Assembly: GCA_009760855.2 (NCBI GenBank)
Contig: WPIO01000009.1
Span: 8,237,501-8,301,500 of the forward strand
Source of the DNA: Cristatella mucedo
Taxonomy: Eukaryota; Bryozoa; Phylactolaemata; Cristatellidae
DNA length: 64,000 nt
Direction: 5' to 3'
The notes below the pieces were generated by a model, which saw nothing but the letters and a program-made list of their open reading frames with translations, made no database searches and was not told where the DNA came from. Numbering within the stretch: position 1 is the stretch's first letter; every line of letters starts with the position of its first letter. Below are positions 27,846 through 37,187 of the stretch, in pieces. A program made the position numbers and the translations under genes.

Positions 27846-30800
27846 TGAGAGAGAAGAGAGCTTCCCTTGCAAAGGAGCTGGGCCGACCAAGGCGACACGC
27901 TTGTCTGCCGTACTTTGTGTTGGGTGGGTTGGGGGTAGCTGGCTAGCTCGAGGCTGCTACTCCTGCACGGTGCATGCCTGGCAATGGCGGTGCCTGCCTG
28001 CGCACTCGCCGCAGGCACCAAGGGCCTTCGTCCGTCTTATAAATGTGGCAGGAGCCCAACTCGCTTGCTGCTTTGCGTACCTTGTCTGAGGGTGAGTGGC
28101 ATCGAACCGACGATGGCATCTTTACGTTTGCAAAATAGCCTGTTGGGTTACTACCGTCGCACGACTGCTTTCTTTGTGAACTGAGATGATAATCGGGTTT
28201 GTAAGTGTTTTTTGTCAACCCGTGCTTCACTTTGTAGCTTTTTTGCAGGTCACTCTTGCAAACTAGCATTGCTGTTATCCTTTTGTAGAGTTCTGCACGG
28301 AGTGGCCTGTAGGTCTAGATGAGAGCCAGATTGCAGCGCACTTTCCTGTAGAGGTCACCACAACTGACTACTGCCATGCAGGGCCATCGCTGAGGGATTC
28401 TCGAGCACGTGTAGTTCGCATCAAGGTTGGTATTTAATTAATGTTCCAGGCTTACACGAGGTGTCGGCAGGCCAAAAAAAGGCACTTGCTTGATATTCAG
28501 TCTCTCTTTTCGCCTTACTTTCCTGGGTTTGGCGATGCCATGCGAAGTTTTCGAGCAACCAAGCTCAAGTGCTCACCGTGGCCTTGTGTATTTTGCTCCT
28601 GCTGTTAACTTAATTGCCATGAGACATGGCTTGTGAAGGCAAAAACGATTCTGCACACAGCTGCAGGGAAGGCTGCTTGATGCCGAAGTGGCATCTCAAT
28701 AACCTTAGTCGATCGCTCCACGCCCTCAACGAATAGCATGCTTGTCGGCATAGAGCGGTCGACTAAGGTTTTTGAGATGGGGGCTTTCATGGCATGTGCA
28801 TTCCCTTGAAGCGAAAAAGTAAAGTTAAGGTTAGATGATCAAACAGCCTCATTTTTCTTGTGGCAGAGCAGCCTTAGAAGCCATCACCCGGCTTTCACTG
28901 GGCAACAAAGGATCGCCCACTGAAGGGCTCGAACCCGCAACCGGAGTCGTGGAGTTCACGCACCTTGCCCCTGGGCTAAGACACTTACTTAGCTGTCAGC
29001 CTAAACATGTGCGAGGTATCGTCGTCGTAAGTAAAAGCCTATTATATTGATAATGATAGGGTATTTTTCTAGCTTCTAAGAAATTGCTAACTCACTTCCC
29101 GTATATACTGGCAAGGCGACGAACTGAAATGGTGCTGGGTGGGGCTTCGTAGTTCGCAGATGCATCGGCAAGCAGTGAGCTGCCCTGGTGCACTCGTCAG
29201 GTGTCCATAGCGCCACCTACCTGTGGCTTCATGGTCCGTGAATACATTTACAGAGCATTTTAGAACTGGTTTGAGTCGCCATGCTCCACGAGGTGCAGAT
29301 TATCTCGTGCTCGGCAGCTGGGTCGAGTGGTAGGTGGTTGGCTGGTACAAGAGTGGTGTCTCGCATGCGTTTCTGAGTCGTGCAAACGTGGTCTGCTGCT
29401 CGTTCGCACCCCGAGTCAATAATAATAATAAATTTGATATGGCACCCTCAGAAAACTCGATCTCTGTCTAGACTATTTTACATTTGATGCAAAGGAAGCA
29501 CGATCAAATAGTTAGTAGGAGCATGTTCAATTAACAAGAAGAGCATGGTTAGGGGTGACATGGATGGGGCAGCATTCGAGTATGGTTAATGGCAGCATGC
29601 GCAGTATCAGCACGCATGAGCACATGAGGATGAATCACGGACCCACTAAATGCTGTCATTAATAGAAGGCTAACTTCTACAGCTAGCTGTAGAAGCTAGC
29701 CTTCACGTCTGATCCCTATCTAAGATTAGGAGCTGTCTTTCACAGTGGCTTGCAAAGAATTTAACTAGCTCCTTAGTTCTGTCTCGGCTTGATTATGGTA
29801 ATTCTCCTTTGGGTCGGCTACCAAAAAATGCAACTAGGCCACTGCAGCTGGCTATGAATATGGCAGCAAGGCTAGTTTTCGAGCCCCACAGGTTTGACTA
29901 CGTGTCTCCTTTGCTAAAAGAGCTATGATGGCTGCCGGTTGATCAAAATACAGGATACAGGGCAAAGTTCTTACCCTGACCCACAAGGCCCGCCACGGCT
30001 TGGCTCGTCCGTAGCCTGATGGACTTCTGCACCAGTTTCAGCCTCCTCGTGCCCTCAGGTTCTGTACGGACACTAAATGAGCTGTTCCATTCCTCCGCTT
30101 AAAGACTGTTGGCGACAGAAGCTTTAGTCCTGCATGTCCTAGACTGTGGAACTCGCTTCCACAATTCTTAAGCAACGACAACTACTCTCCTGCTGTCGAC
30201 TATGGCTCATGGTTTTCAGCGGTCCTGAGCTGCTACCTCCAAGCTACTCACTACCTCAACTGCTCTCCTGACTGCTGTGCTTCCCACTTCCTCTTTCTTG
30301 CGTGAGATGAAGTCTGTTGGCTACCAAATTCGTACCGAAAGCCGCTTAGGCTGTGAGTGCGTTATACAAAACTCTCCTGTGTTACACCCACATGGGCTTT
30401 GTGGAGTTACAGACGGAGAAGCATTACATTACTTTACATAAATGAATGTGTTTTTAGTTTCTTTTTAAATGGTGACACGTCAGGAGTTGCGATGCAAGTC
30501 GTGAATGGGTTTCAGGCTTTGGGACCATACGAACTAAAGGCACGGTCTCTCCAAAGGATTTGAGGTTCGTACGAGGTATAGGTAAACAGTTAGATTCCGC
30601 AAAGCGGGTGGTACGATGCTTAGCGTGGTGGGACAGTGGATCTGATAGGTAGGCTGGAGCCAGTGAATGAAGGGACCTAAAAGTGAGTGACTAAACCTTG
30701 AAGTCGATACGTTTCTTGACTGGAAGCCAGTGCAGGTCGGCGAGAAGTGGTGTGATGTGGCACCTGCATCTCTCTCGACAGACAAGCCTAGCTGCAGAGT

Positions 30801-33800
30801 TTTGCACCAACTGTAAACGCCTGATTGCACAGGCCAATAGACCAGCAAGCCGTGAGTTACAGGAGTTGATTCGGGATGTCGCAAATGCATGGACCGATTT
30901 AGATGTGGTATCCTTGTCTAAGCAAGCCCGAATTCTAGCAATTTTGTGTAGTTGAAAGTAGGCGGACCTGACTGTGGAGCTGATGTGGCTGTCCAACGAA
31001 AGGTCACTTTGGAACATGACAGCTAGATTTCGTGTTGATTCAGCAGATATGCTGGCAGAGCTGATTTTGAGCGTTAGCCTGTCCAATTTTTGAATCACTG
31101 AGTTTGGCCATAACTAGTAAGTTGGTTTTATCATCATTCAATCTAAGACAGTTTGCTGCCATCCACATGCGGATGTCATGGAGGTGAGTGAATTCGACGT
31201 GCTGGAGGATAGCTGGGAGGGATCAAAGTAAAGGTACCATTGAGTGTCATCTGCATAGAAGCAAAAGCCTAGATTTTGCCCTGCAATCATATCGGCAAGA
31301 GGGAGGGCATAAGCCCGTGAAAAGAACGGGACCAAGCACAGACCCGTGATGTTTAGATTTCAATAGGTTTGAAAGTTCTCAAGCGCTACCGTCAAACAGC
31401 AAACAGACAGATAACCGTTAAACAGGTCTTAGTTGTATCGGTTTCCGTATCCGCTCCGATGCTCGGAAGAGCTTTAGTTTTCGCAAGAGAATTCTGCAAT
31501 GGACAAGAAACGCTAGTAGCTATAGTAGGTTTAGTAGGTTTCGGGAAGCGAAATCAATGCTCAACAGATGAAAGTGCACGGCGACCCTTTGCACTAGCTA
31601 TAGCGTCTGTTTCACGTGCCTGACAGTGCTATGCTTCCGGCAGTGTGCGCAGCTGCCTGGCTGAATCGTGATTTTTTTCTTAATCAGGTTAGCGTAGCAA
31701 GCTTTCGGCTGGAGGAGGCTGCTGAGGAGAAGCTGAGGCGACTCGCTGGCCATCGCTATGACACTTCTACTAAGACTCTTACACTCATTGTCGATCGGTG
31801 TCCGCTGAGAAAGCAGAACTACGACTACGCCATGTATCTGCTCACAGCACTGTATCACGAGGCCCAGGTAAATGCTTTGATGCTGGTTGTTACACACGGA
31901 CCTTCCTGAGCTTGCAGGCGTAGGTCTCACGGAATGCGCAATTTTGTCCGTTCGTGCTTGTTATGGTTCATTTATTTTTCACCACTGAGATGTGCCGTGT
32001 TGTGCTTTTTCCTCGTATTTCGTACCCCACCAAGTCGGCTCTTGTGAATTGTATGAAGGGGCCTAGAACGAATGCAAGCTGTCTCGTCTTTGCTAAAGGG
32101 GTAAGCTGATGCTGTCCATATAGCACCAACGGTAAGTTGGTTTGCCCAGCCGTAATAAGCACACTTACGCCAAAACGGTAAGCAAAAAGTGGTCCACGAA
32201 GATGCATTTTATTTCAATCCTTCCTAGTTATGATGAGCCAGTGTTTGCTGGCTGTCAACGGCTTCTCTCGATGCGTTAGCACTCTTATTTGGCAAAAAAA
32301 TAAAATGGCTGCGGCCTGATGCTTCTGTGTGTGTGTGTGCGTGTGCCTGGTGGTGTGCATAGTGGTTCTTTGTTAGCACTTCCATCTGTCTCGAGCAGTC
32401 TCGTGTTGCACTTTATGGGTGCTACAAAGATGATGCCTGGTATCGAATCATGGTGGACCAACCCTAAAACCCAAAGATGATGACATCCGCACATGGATGG
32501 CAGAAAATTTTCTAAAACTAAACGATGATAAAACTAACTTACTAGTTATGGGCAAACCCAGTGTGATTCAGAGATTGGAAAGGCTGTCTCTCAAAATTGG
32601 CTCTGCCAGCATATCTCCTGTCGATTCAGCTCGAAATCTAAGTGTCATATTCCAAAGCGACCTCTCGTTAGACGACCACATCAGCTCCACAGTCAAATCT
32701 GCCTACTTTTCAGCTTCATAACATTGCTAAAATTCGGGCTTGTTTAGATAAGGATACCACGTCTAAGTTGGTCCATGCATTCGTGACATCTCGTCTCGAC
32801 TTCTGCAACTCACTGCTTACTGGCCTACCAGCATGTGCGATCAGGCGATTGCAGCTGGTGCAAAACTCTGCAGCTAGGCTTGTCTGTCGTGAGTGTCGCA
32901 GTTGCCACATTACTCCACTACTCGCCGACCTGCACTGGCTACCAGTCAAGCAACGGATTGACTTCAAGGTTTTGTCGCTCACTTTTAGGTCCCTTCATTC
33001 TATGGCTCCAGCCAATCTGTCAGATATACTACCCCATCAGGCCAAGCATCGTACCACCCGCTTTTCGGAATCCAACAGTCTAGAAATACCTCGTACAAAC
33101 CTTAAATCCTTTGGAGACCGTGCATTTAGTTCGTATGCTCCCAAAGCCTGGAACTGCCTCCCGACCTGCGTCAGAACATCCCCTGACCTGACCACATTTA
33201 AAAGAAACTTAAAAACACACCTATTTAGGACAGCATTAAGTGGGTCCCTGAGATTCGTCCTTGATGTGCTTATGTGTGCTGACACTGTGCATGCTGCCAC
33301 TAACCACATTTGCATGCTGACCCTGTGCATGTCACCCCTAACCATATTAGTCATTTTGTTTGTTTTTCAAGCATGATTTTACTTACTATTCTATTGCACA
33401 TCACTTTGCAGCAAATGTAAAGCGCCTAGAAAGAGATTAAGTTCTCTGAGGGCGCTTTATCAAGTGCAATATTATTATTATTATTAAAGAGCTTTCGGTT
33501 TTTTCATGTCCTTCAAGATAACAGAGGCAGTGTGCCAGATGGCATTGTAGCGTATCATGATTCCGGATTTCTTTACTCATTCACTTATCTTTACTTTGTC
33601 CGTTCAGTCGTTTTCCCTGCTGGCTCTCAATTGTCACGTTTTATCTATAGCTTGTGCTTCTGAACTGATTATGTATTCGTGAACGTTACGACCGCCACAT
33701 TCCACCGCTTCTCACCGACGGGCACCGAGCTCTTTGCATCGACTTAAAGTTGGTTTCTTTATTCTCTTGTTCATGGATGGGAAATACTTCCTAGTCTTTG

Positions 33801-34099
33801 CATCGTGCCTTCCACTCTTCTGACCCAAGTCGTTTAGCTGTGCGCCTAACAATCTCAATCTTTTGGAGACCGTGGCTTCAGTTAGTTTACTACAAAAGCT
33901 TGGAACTCGCTCCCGACTGATCTCAAGACGTCCACTGACTGGAAGATATTTAGAAAGAGGCTACAAACCCACACGTTCCTGACACTATTGCTCTGTCCCA
34001 GTTAATTGACCTTGACCTGTGTGTGCTTCCGCTTGCCTAAACTGACTAAAGCTTCCTTTCCAGCACTTTAATCTGGTTCTCTTTGGTGCTTTAAGAATG

Positions 34100-34130
<31 letters not shown>

Positions 34131-37100
34131 CGTGTGGCTAATATGTACCTATTTTTATTACAGAAAGTTGAATCGTGGGAGTCGGAGAAGATGGACAGCG
34201 ATATGCTATCTTATTCTTGGGAGCGAAGTCAGTCTAAGGCTACATGTCTGTCGTTGTTGCAAACCATCGGCAAACAAGTAGGTCACACCTTTTGGTTCCG
34301 ACTTAAGCACATTAAAGGCTCCTCTGTCGCTATACAAAAAGAGGTTGTTAAATCAGCTAGTATTTATTTTTATTTTTCAATTGTTGGATTACTTACCTGC
34401 CTTGTAAACCAGCGGTTCACTCCCTGCCCGTGTCAGTAGTTGTATCTATAGTTCAAGTAAGACAAGGTGTCGATGTCGACTACCCTATCCAACATTATAA
34501 ACGCTATGTTTAAAAAAAATGTAAATGTTACTTCGTAATTGCTTTTGCCTCAGAAGTACAATGAATGGCCAGCTGTTGTATCCCAACATGGGTAGTTGTG
34601 AGTTGTATGCCCATGTTGTATCCCAACTACCTGTGCTGTTGTGACTAGGGCAGTGATTAACTAGCGATCAATTTATTTCCTGTGCAAAAACAAAAATTTG
34701 CGTCTTGTGGCCTTTTATGTAGTAGGAAGATTATTGCCAAATTAATCAAAATTAACATGAATTTACACATAAATCATTCGAAAATGACTCCACCCCAAAT
34801 GTGTTCAGAAATGAGTCGATGCTCTAGATTTGTGCCCAGACAACAAATCGCTATCTCGAAGAGGCCTTCAAATTTTACTGCTTCATGTTTTTCTGATACT
34901 GATTTTTCTGATACTAATCATGATTTCTGGTATGGATTCTGATACTTGATCCTTGGCCTTTAGAGTTCAAAGTCTAGCATATGCTGGTGCAGTACTCGCC
35001 TGGCTGCTCTGAGTGCGCACTCGCATGCTCGCATCCTTGAATTTTTCAAAGCAAGCATCAAGGCTATGGACTTGGAGATCCTGCATCCAGCACCCCTCCC
35101 ATTTTGGCCTATTTCTGTATACCCCTCCCATTTTGGCCTATTTCTGTATAAGTGGCTGAAGCAGCTGAGCCTAGTTTTCAACCTTGCGATTGCCCAGAAA
35201 GCCGCAGACCATTGCAACAAAACCGTTCCAGGCTGCTTTCTTTACCCTGTTCAGCTTCTTGGCAAAGTTGTCACATTCTGTATTCTACTCTATCTGTGTC
35301 CGACGATCCGCTTTTCCTCCTCTAGAAGCTTTAGAGCGACACGTTGGACAAGTACTTGAAAGCGGCTCACTCATCGTTGAATGCAATGAAAGACTGCTCA
35401 TTATTTTATACTTATATTGCAGCAATTTATGTTGTGTTACATTCATATTATATTACAGCATTTGGTGAGTCTTTGTGATTCGTCCTTCGTGTGCACGTAC
35501 CTGCATACACTATGCCTTCTGCTTGCAGTTGTTACCACCACACATTTGGTGATGCTTAATTTATAGGCAGCATCTGTGAAGTGCCTAGAGATACATTCAA
35601 TTCTCTGAGGGCGCTGCGCAAACGTATTATTATTATTACTTGATGAAACTTAACTTCGTGTGTAGTGGTGGCATCAGCTCACGTGATGCTGTTCTTCCCT
35701 ACAAAGGTACATGTCGCCACTGTGGCCAGTCGCTTTTGTGATGATTTCCCCTAGTGTCCCAGTTCACCATTTGGTTCTTTGCTTAAAGAGGCCAATCTAG
35801 AGATAGATATCCAAGCAAAGAGCTCTGTTCAAAACTGTTGCGCATGTCTTATGCTGCTTTGTATACTGGATGCTTGGTTTTAGAACCTGTAATCCTAATG
35901 ATATTAATAATCCTGTGGTTGGGACACCGTAGGCACCGATAGTCCACCGTAGGCACCGATAGTCCTCCGTCGGCTGTCAAATTTCTGCTCACGTCTCCTC
36001 GTTTCTATTCACATTGGGGAAATAGCTGTTAATTAATGAGAATTATCGATGCCGAAGATTAGTTCTCAATTACTATACACAACAACAATAAGTCATACAA
36101 CTCATAACTCACATTTATGTGCATAATTTAATTATCCGTCTTCGTTTTTAAATTATTTAACGTTATTCCAACTATGCCTGTATACAGCCTTATAAATCTC
36201 TGGTTGCTATGTAATTTGCAGGTTCATGTAGGTTTTTTGTTTGGCTGCTTTCTGTTCGTTTGATGCTACTACAGCTTTCCTGAGTTATATTTGGATTGTA
36301 ACTCTTGATAAAGTGTACTGTGTGATATTTGCAAAAAAACAATGTTTGATGATATCTTCAATTGTTAACACTAGTTAAAAATTCTGCCAGTGGATTGAAA
36401 TGCCCCCTCATTAGATATCTATGTTCGGACGGACAGCCCGATCATGGATATCTAATGCATCATGCTTGCAGCTAGACGACAGGGATAGGCCTAAAACCGG
36501 TTCTTTCATGGTCTTAATTAAGCTCGATGTCTTATCTCCTGCCAGTTCTCTTTAATAAGAGACCCCCAGAGCTACCCTACAGCCTTTAGTGGTGTGCTGG
36601 CAAGTTTTTCTACTATAGTAAAGTCAATCGTCTGTGCTTCAGCAATCTAAAGCCGAGTGCCAGGGATTTCGAATCCAAGCTCTGTGTCGATGCTCCAAAG
36701 TGAACTCGATGGCAAAAAAAAACAATCCTTGGATACTGGTCTTACTGTGAGATGCTTATTCCCAACTAGTCGTAACTCGCAGCCCTAAGAGGGGTTATGA
36801 TGTATGCATTCTTCTTTTCCTACCGATTGCCTGGTGACGTTTTTTGCTGCCAACATTGCTTGGGATGGTTAGTCACACAGTTAACCACATATTAGCAGCA
36901 CTTAAGGATGCCATATAGTGTCTACTGTCCAAGCATGTCATGGATAAGTATCGGGGTAACGTTCTCACGTGCCACTGGAAGTGCTACTTATTCAGATTGG
37001 CATTGCATGCTTACTTCTGCTTCTGTAGGCTAATATCAACGAAGATGAGCTGCTGAGATCCGATACAGTAGTAGAATACGCCAGAGCAGTGGAAAACCTG

Positions 37101-37187
37101 CGCAACCAGCCTGAGACTATCGCAAACCTGAATGCCTACAAGGATATGGTGCTGAAGCTGCTAAAGCTGAATACTGCATCAAAGTGA
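16992..37187 (+). CDS. MRPS35: Mitochondrial small ribosomal subunit protein mS35, multi-exon
   Basis: mS35 is a metazoan mitoribosome small-subunit protein, nuclear-encoded and imported. Eight exons were placed (16992-17136, 20662-20731, 25124-25243, 25624-25744, 28289-28425, 31688-31867, 34164-34277, 37029-37187), about 308 codons against about 320 in human. Diagnostic stretches: MATNQDWSIAWPTASTF, LMKIPNFFHLAPAHIKKQC, EFCTEWPVGL, DRCPLRKQNYDYAMYLLTAL. The N-terminus is rich in Arg, Ser, Ala and Leu and lacks acids, as in a mitochondrial presequence. Exons 2-8 agree in phase and with the family; exon 1 is inferred. No canonical AATAAA was seen within about 950 bp after the stop; the first (38176) is in a SINE fragment. 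Confidence 0.93.
17895..18105 (-). mobile_element. LINE family B 3' UTR, antisense (MRPS35 intron 1)
   Basis: AACTCTACAAAGCGACAAAG, TTTCGGTACGTATACG and CATAGCTGAGTCAGGACGGC correspond to the inverted LINE B end. Confidence 0.75.
18425..18517 (+). mobile_element. LINE family A tail
   Basis: AAAGCGTCTAGAAAGAGTGA … GGGGGGTGCTTTATTAG then (ATT)n, in MRPS35 intron 1. Confidence 0.7.
18981..19040. repeat. (TG)n microsatellite, MRPS35 intron 1
   Basis: About 22 TG units with TCTG interruptions; (UG)n in the MRPS35 transcript. Confidence 0.95.
19045..20655. other. MRPS35 intron 1 segment without recognised features
   Basis: AT-rich sequence with small local palindromes (CTAGATCTCTAG twice near 19220-19320). 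No exon or transposon was recognised. Confidence 0.6.
20662..20731 (+). CDS. MRPS35: MRPS35 exon 2
   Basis: 70 bp, acceptor ATTTCAG, donor GTAAGC. Encodes VFSIPGRKPKAATLGDKRRR then KVI, ending phase 0. Joined to exon 3 it gives RRRKVIVPPPRSTTM, which parallels the basic/proline segment before the conserved MxxDQDW block of mS35. Confidence 0.8.
21283..21363 (+). mobile_element. LINE family A tail
   Basis: AAAGTGCCTAGATAGAGATT … GAGGGTGCCTTATCGAGTG then (ATT)n. Confidence 0.75.
22078..22160 (-). mobile_element. LINE family A tail, antisense
   Basis: AATAAAAATAATACACTTGA, then CTCAATCTGTTTCTAGGCAC on the plus strand: the inverted tail stem-loop. Confidence 0.7.
22195..22870 (+). mobile_element. 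LINE family A fragment with tail (MRPS35 intron 2)
   Basis: RT C-terminal region (ACTGCTTGCTGGCCTACCGG … CTCGCCGACCTGCACTGGCT … CCCAAAGCCTGGAACTCC), 3' UTR, AAAGCGCCTAGAAAGGGATT stem-loop and (ATT)n. Frame broken. Confidence 0.88.
23348..23508 (-). mobile_element. SINE family 2 (MRPS35 intron 2)
   Basis: Antisense, diverged: TAACGGCTGTCACCACCGCC and GGATTCGAACCCACGACTTC on the plus strand. Confidence 0.8.
23842..24063 (+). repeat. Two-copy tandem repeat (~133-bp period), MRPS35 intron 2
   Basis: ATAGTACTGCTCCAAGGC … CCGTGAGCTGTTGATC occurs at 23878-23925 and 24016-24063, each preceded by ACCCAAATG and (ATT)n. Confidence 0.85.
24432..24553 (+). repeat. Left copy of a ~122-bp target-site duplication containing half of MRPS35 exon 3
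   Basis: About 80% identical to 25053-25175 with one single-base gap. It covers an intron end, the 3' splice site and the first part of exon 3 (MATDQDLNI here, MATNQDWSI in the functional copy). It ends exactly where a 5'-truncated LINE begins; its partner starts exactly after the LINE tail. The polypyrimidine/AG here is damaged (TTTTGTAAG). Confidence 0.85.
24554..25052 (+). mobile_element. 5'-truncated CR1/L2-type LINE (family A variant) in MRPS35 intron 2
   Basis: Encodes the end of the reverse transcriptase (LLADLHWLQIKQRIDFKALS, then SYAPKAWNSLPTCITTSPD) without a stop up to the natural end, then a 3' UTR and terminal stem-loop (AAAGTGCC … GGGTGCTC). The ORF is open from the duplicated exon-3 fragment into the LINE. 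Confidence 0.9.
25053..25175 (+). repeat. Right copy of the target-site duplication (functional exon 3 side)
   Basis: Partner of 24432-24553. It begins right after the LINE's GTTATTGTTATT tail and runs into the working exon 3 of MRPS35. Confidence 0.85.
25124..25243 (+). CDS. MRPS35: MRPS35 exon 3
   Basis: 120 bp, 40 codons, acceptor with eight T then AG, donor GTAGGT. Encodes VPPPRSTT, MATNQDWSIAWPTASTF and VVPFPVRQGFVE, clearly the conserved mS35 block. Its 3' splice site and first 52 bases are duplicated at 24432-24553, on the other side of a LINE. Confidence 0.93.
25624..25744 (+). CDS. MRPS35: MRPS35 exon 4
   Basis: 121 bp, acceptor TTTGCAG, donor GTTAGT. Encodes NLSENGGIVPAKYANAELMK then IPNFFHLAPAHIKKQCAAIK, matching the mS35 LLKIPNFLHLTP region. 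Ends one base into a codon. Confidence 0.95.
26046..26087. repeat. (CTG)n tract, MRPS35 intron 4
   Basis: Fourteen CTG units directly followed by the (AAT)n tail of an antisense LINE. Confidence 0.97.
26090..26700 (-). mobile_element. Diverged LINE 3' end (family C), MRPS35 intron 4
   Basis: Antisense. (AAT)n then CACTTCACAAATGCTG tail, 3' UTR and RT end reading NSVARRPVIDGLAATSNHFC and HRTDFKILTVTYRALHLPAP, a CR1/L2-group RT terminus. Confidence 0.75.
26775..27240 (-). mobile_element. Diverged LINE RT fragment, MRPS35 intron 4
   Basis: Antisense reading includes IKHHNKFKVLSIAFGSFHSI then APKYLSQK, a decayed RT terminus; AAT-rich tail at the low-coordinate end. Confidence 0.6.
27240..27345 (-). 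mobile_element. SINE family 2, head-truncated
   Basis: Plus strand shows AGCTGATTCAATAGCCTCAT, CTTCACGGCAGTTACCACTG and AAAGGATCACTCACTG; the tRNA-like head is missing. Confidence 0.7.
28289..28425 (+). CDS. MRPS35: MRPS35 exon 5
   Basis: 137 bp, acceptor TTTTGTAG, donor GTTGGT. Encodes EFCTEWPVGLDESQIAAHFP, VEVTTTDYCHAGPSLRDSRA and RVVRIK, near-identical in pattern to the vertebrate protein. The split GAG codon with exon 4 confirms the junction. Confidence 0.95.
28693..28778. repeat. Imperfect inverted repeat (26-bp arms), MRPS35 intron 5
   Basis: Arms 28693-28718 and 28753-28778 pair at 24 of 26 positions around a 34-bp spacer; each contains ACCTTAGTCGA or its inverse. Confidence 0.85.
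28832..28985 (-). mobile_element. SINE family 2 (MRPS35 intron 5)
   Basis: Antisense copy with GATCGCCCACTGAAGGGCTC, GAACCCGCAACC and CACCTTGCCCCTGGGCTAAG (inverted A box). Confidence 0.75.
29420..31370 (-). mobile_element. LINE family A copy, interrupted by LINE B (MRPS35 intron 5)
   Basis: 3' UTR and tail at 29420-29665, RT at 30440-31370, both antisense. RT pieces: NLGFCFYADDTQWYLYFDP (catalytic YADD box), NLAVMFQSDLSLDSHIS, KIARIRACLDKDTTSKSVHA, CAIRRLQLVQNSAARLVCRE. Several frameshifts. The gap is a forward LINE B. Confidence 0.88.
29670..30438 (+). mobile_element. LINE family B inserted in LINE A
   Basis: RT terminus reading LTSSLVLSRLDYGNSPLGRL and KTVGDRSFSPACPRLWNSLP (stops present), 3' UTR with CCGAAAGCCGCTTAGGCTGT and an ACATTACTTTACATAA end. 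Flanked on both sides by the antisense LINE A. Confidence 0.82.
31688..31867 (+). CDS. MRPS35: MRPS35 exon 6
   Basis: 180 bp, 60 codons, acceptor TTAATCAG, donor GTAAAT. Encodes the family core: LRRLAGHRYDTSTKTLTLIV and DRCPLRKQNYDYAMYLLTAL then YHEAQ. Confidence 0.96.
32440..33487 (+). mobile_element. LINE family A, best preserved copy (MRPS35 intron 6)
   Basis: Two reading frames separated by one extra base near 32710: NFLKLNDDKTNLLVMGKPSV … then KIRACLDKDTTSKLVHAFVT, SRLDFCNSLLTGLPACAIRR, LQLVQNSAARLVCRECRSCH, DLHWLPVKQRIDFKVLSLTF to SPDLTTFKRNLKTHLFRTAL. Then 3' UTR, AAAGCGCCTAGAAAGAGATT … GAGGGCGCTTTATCAAGTGC and (ATT)n. CR1/L2 group by its RT terminus. Confidence 0.92.
33640..34135 (+). 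mobile_element. Decayed LINE RT terminus with (ATT)n (MRPS35 intron 6)
   Basis: CGCTTCTCACCGACGGGCAC, CATCGACTTAAAGTTGG, TTTTGGAGACCGTGGCTTCA, AAGCTTGGAACTCGCTCCCG: the same RT end in a more diverged state, ending in nine or more ATT units. Confidence 0.75.
34164..34277 (+). CDS. MRPS35: MRPS35 exon 7
   Basis: 114 bp, 38 codons, acceptor TTATTACAG, donor GTAGGT. Encodes KVESWESEKMDSDMLSYSWE then RSQSKATCLSLLQTIGKQ, matching the W-E-x-x-K-...-Y-x-W-E pattern of the mS35 C-terminal third. Confidence 0.93.
34316..34375 (+). mobile_element. SINE family 2, 3' end only
   Basis: GGCTCCTCTGTCGCTATACA and GAGGTTGTTAAATCAGCTAG followed by ATTTATTTTTATTTTT. 38 bp after MRPS35 exon 7. Confidence 0.8.
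35092..35149 (+). repeat. Perfect 29-bp tandem duplication, MRPS35 intron 7
   Basis: The unit beginning ACCCCTCCCATTTTGGCC occurs twice head to tail without mismatch. Confidence 0.95.
35455..35640 (+). mobile_element. LINE family A variant 3' end (MRPS35 intron 7)
   Basis: CATTTGGTGAGTCTTTGTGA … GTGAAGTGCCTAGAGATACA … GAGGGCGCTGCGCAAACG then (ATT)n; closest to the copy at 24554-25052. Confidence 0.78.
35645..37020. other. MRPS35 intron 7 segment without recognised features
   Basis: AT-rich. Only a 21-bp imperfect duplication (GTAGGCACCGATAGTCC, about 35928-35966) stands out. Confidence 0.6.
37029..37187 (+). CDS. MRPS35: MRPS35 exon 8 with stop codon
   Basis: 159 bp including TGA at 37185-37187, acceptor CTTCTGTAG. 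Encodes ANINEDELLRSDTVVEYARA, VENLRNQPETIANLNAYKDM and VLKLLKLNTASK, ending at the same place as vertebrate mS35. Confidence 0.95.
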   Translation, partial: ANINEDELLRSDTVVEYARAVENLRNQPETIANLNAYKDMVLKLLKLNTASK

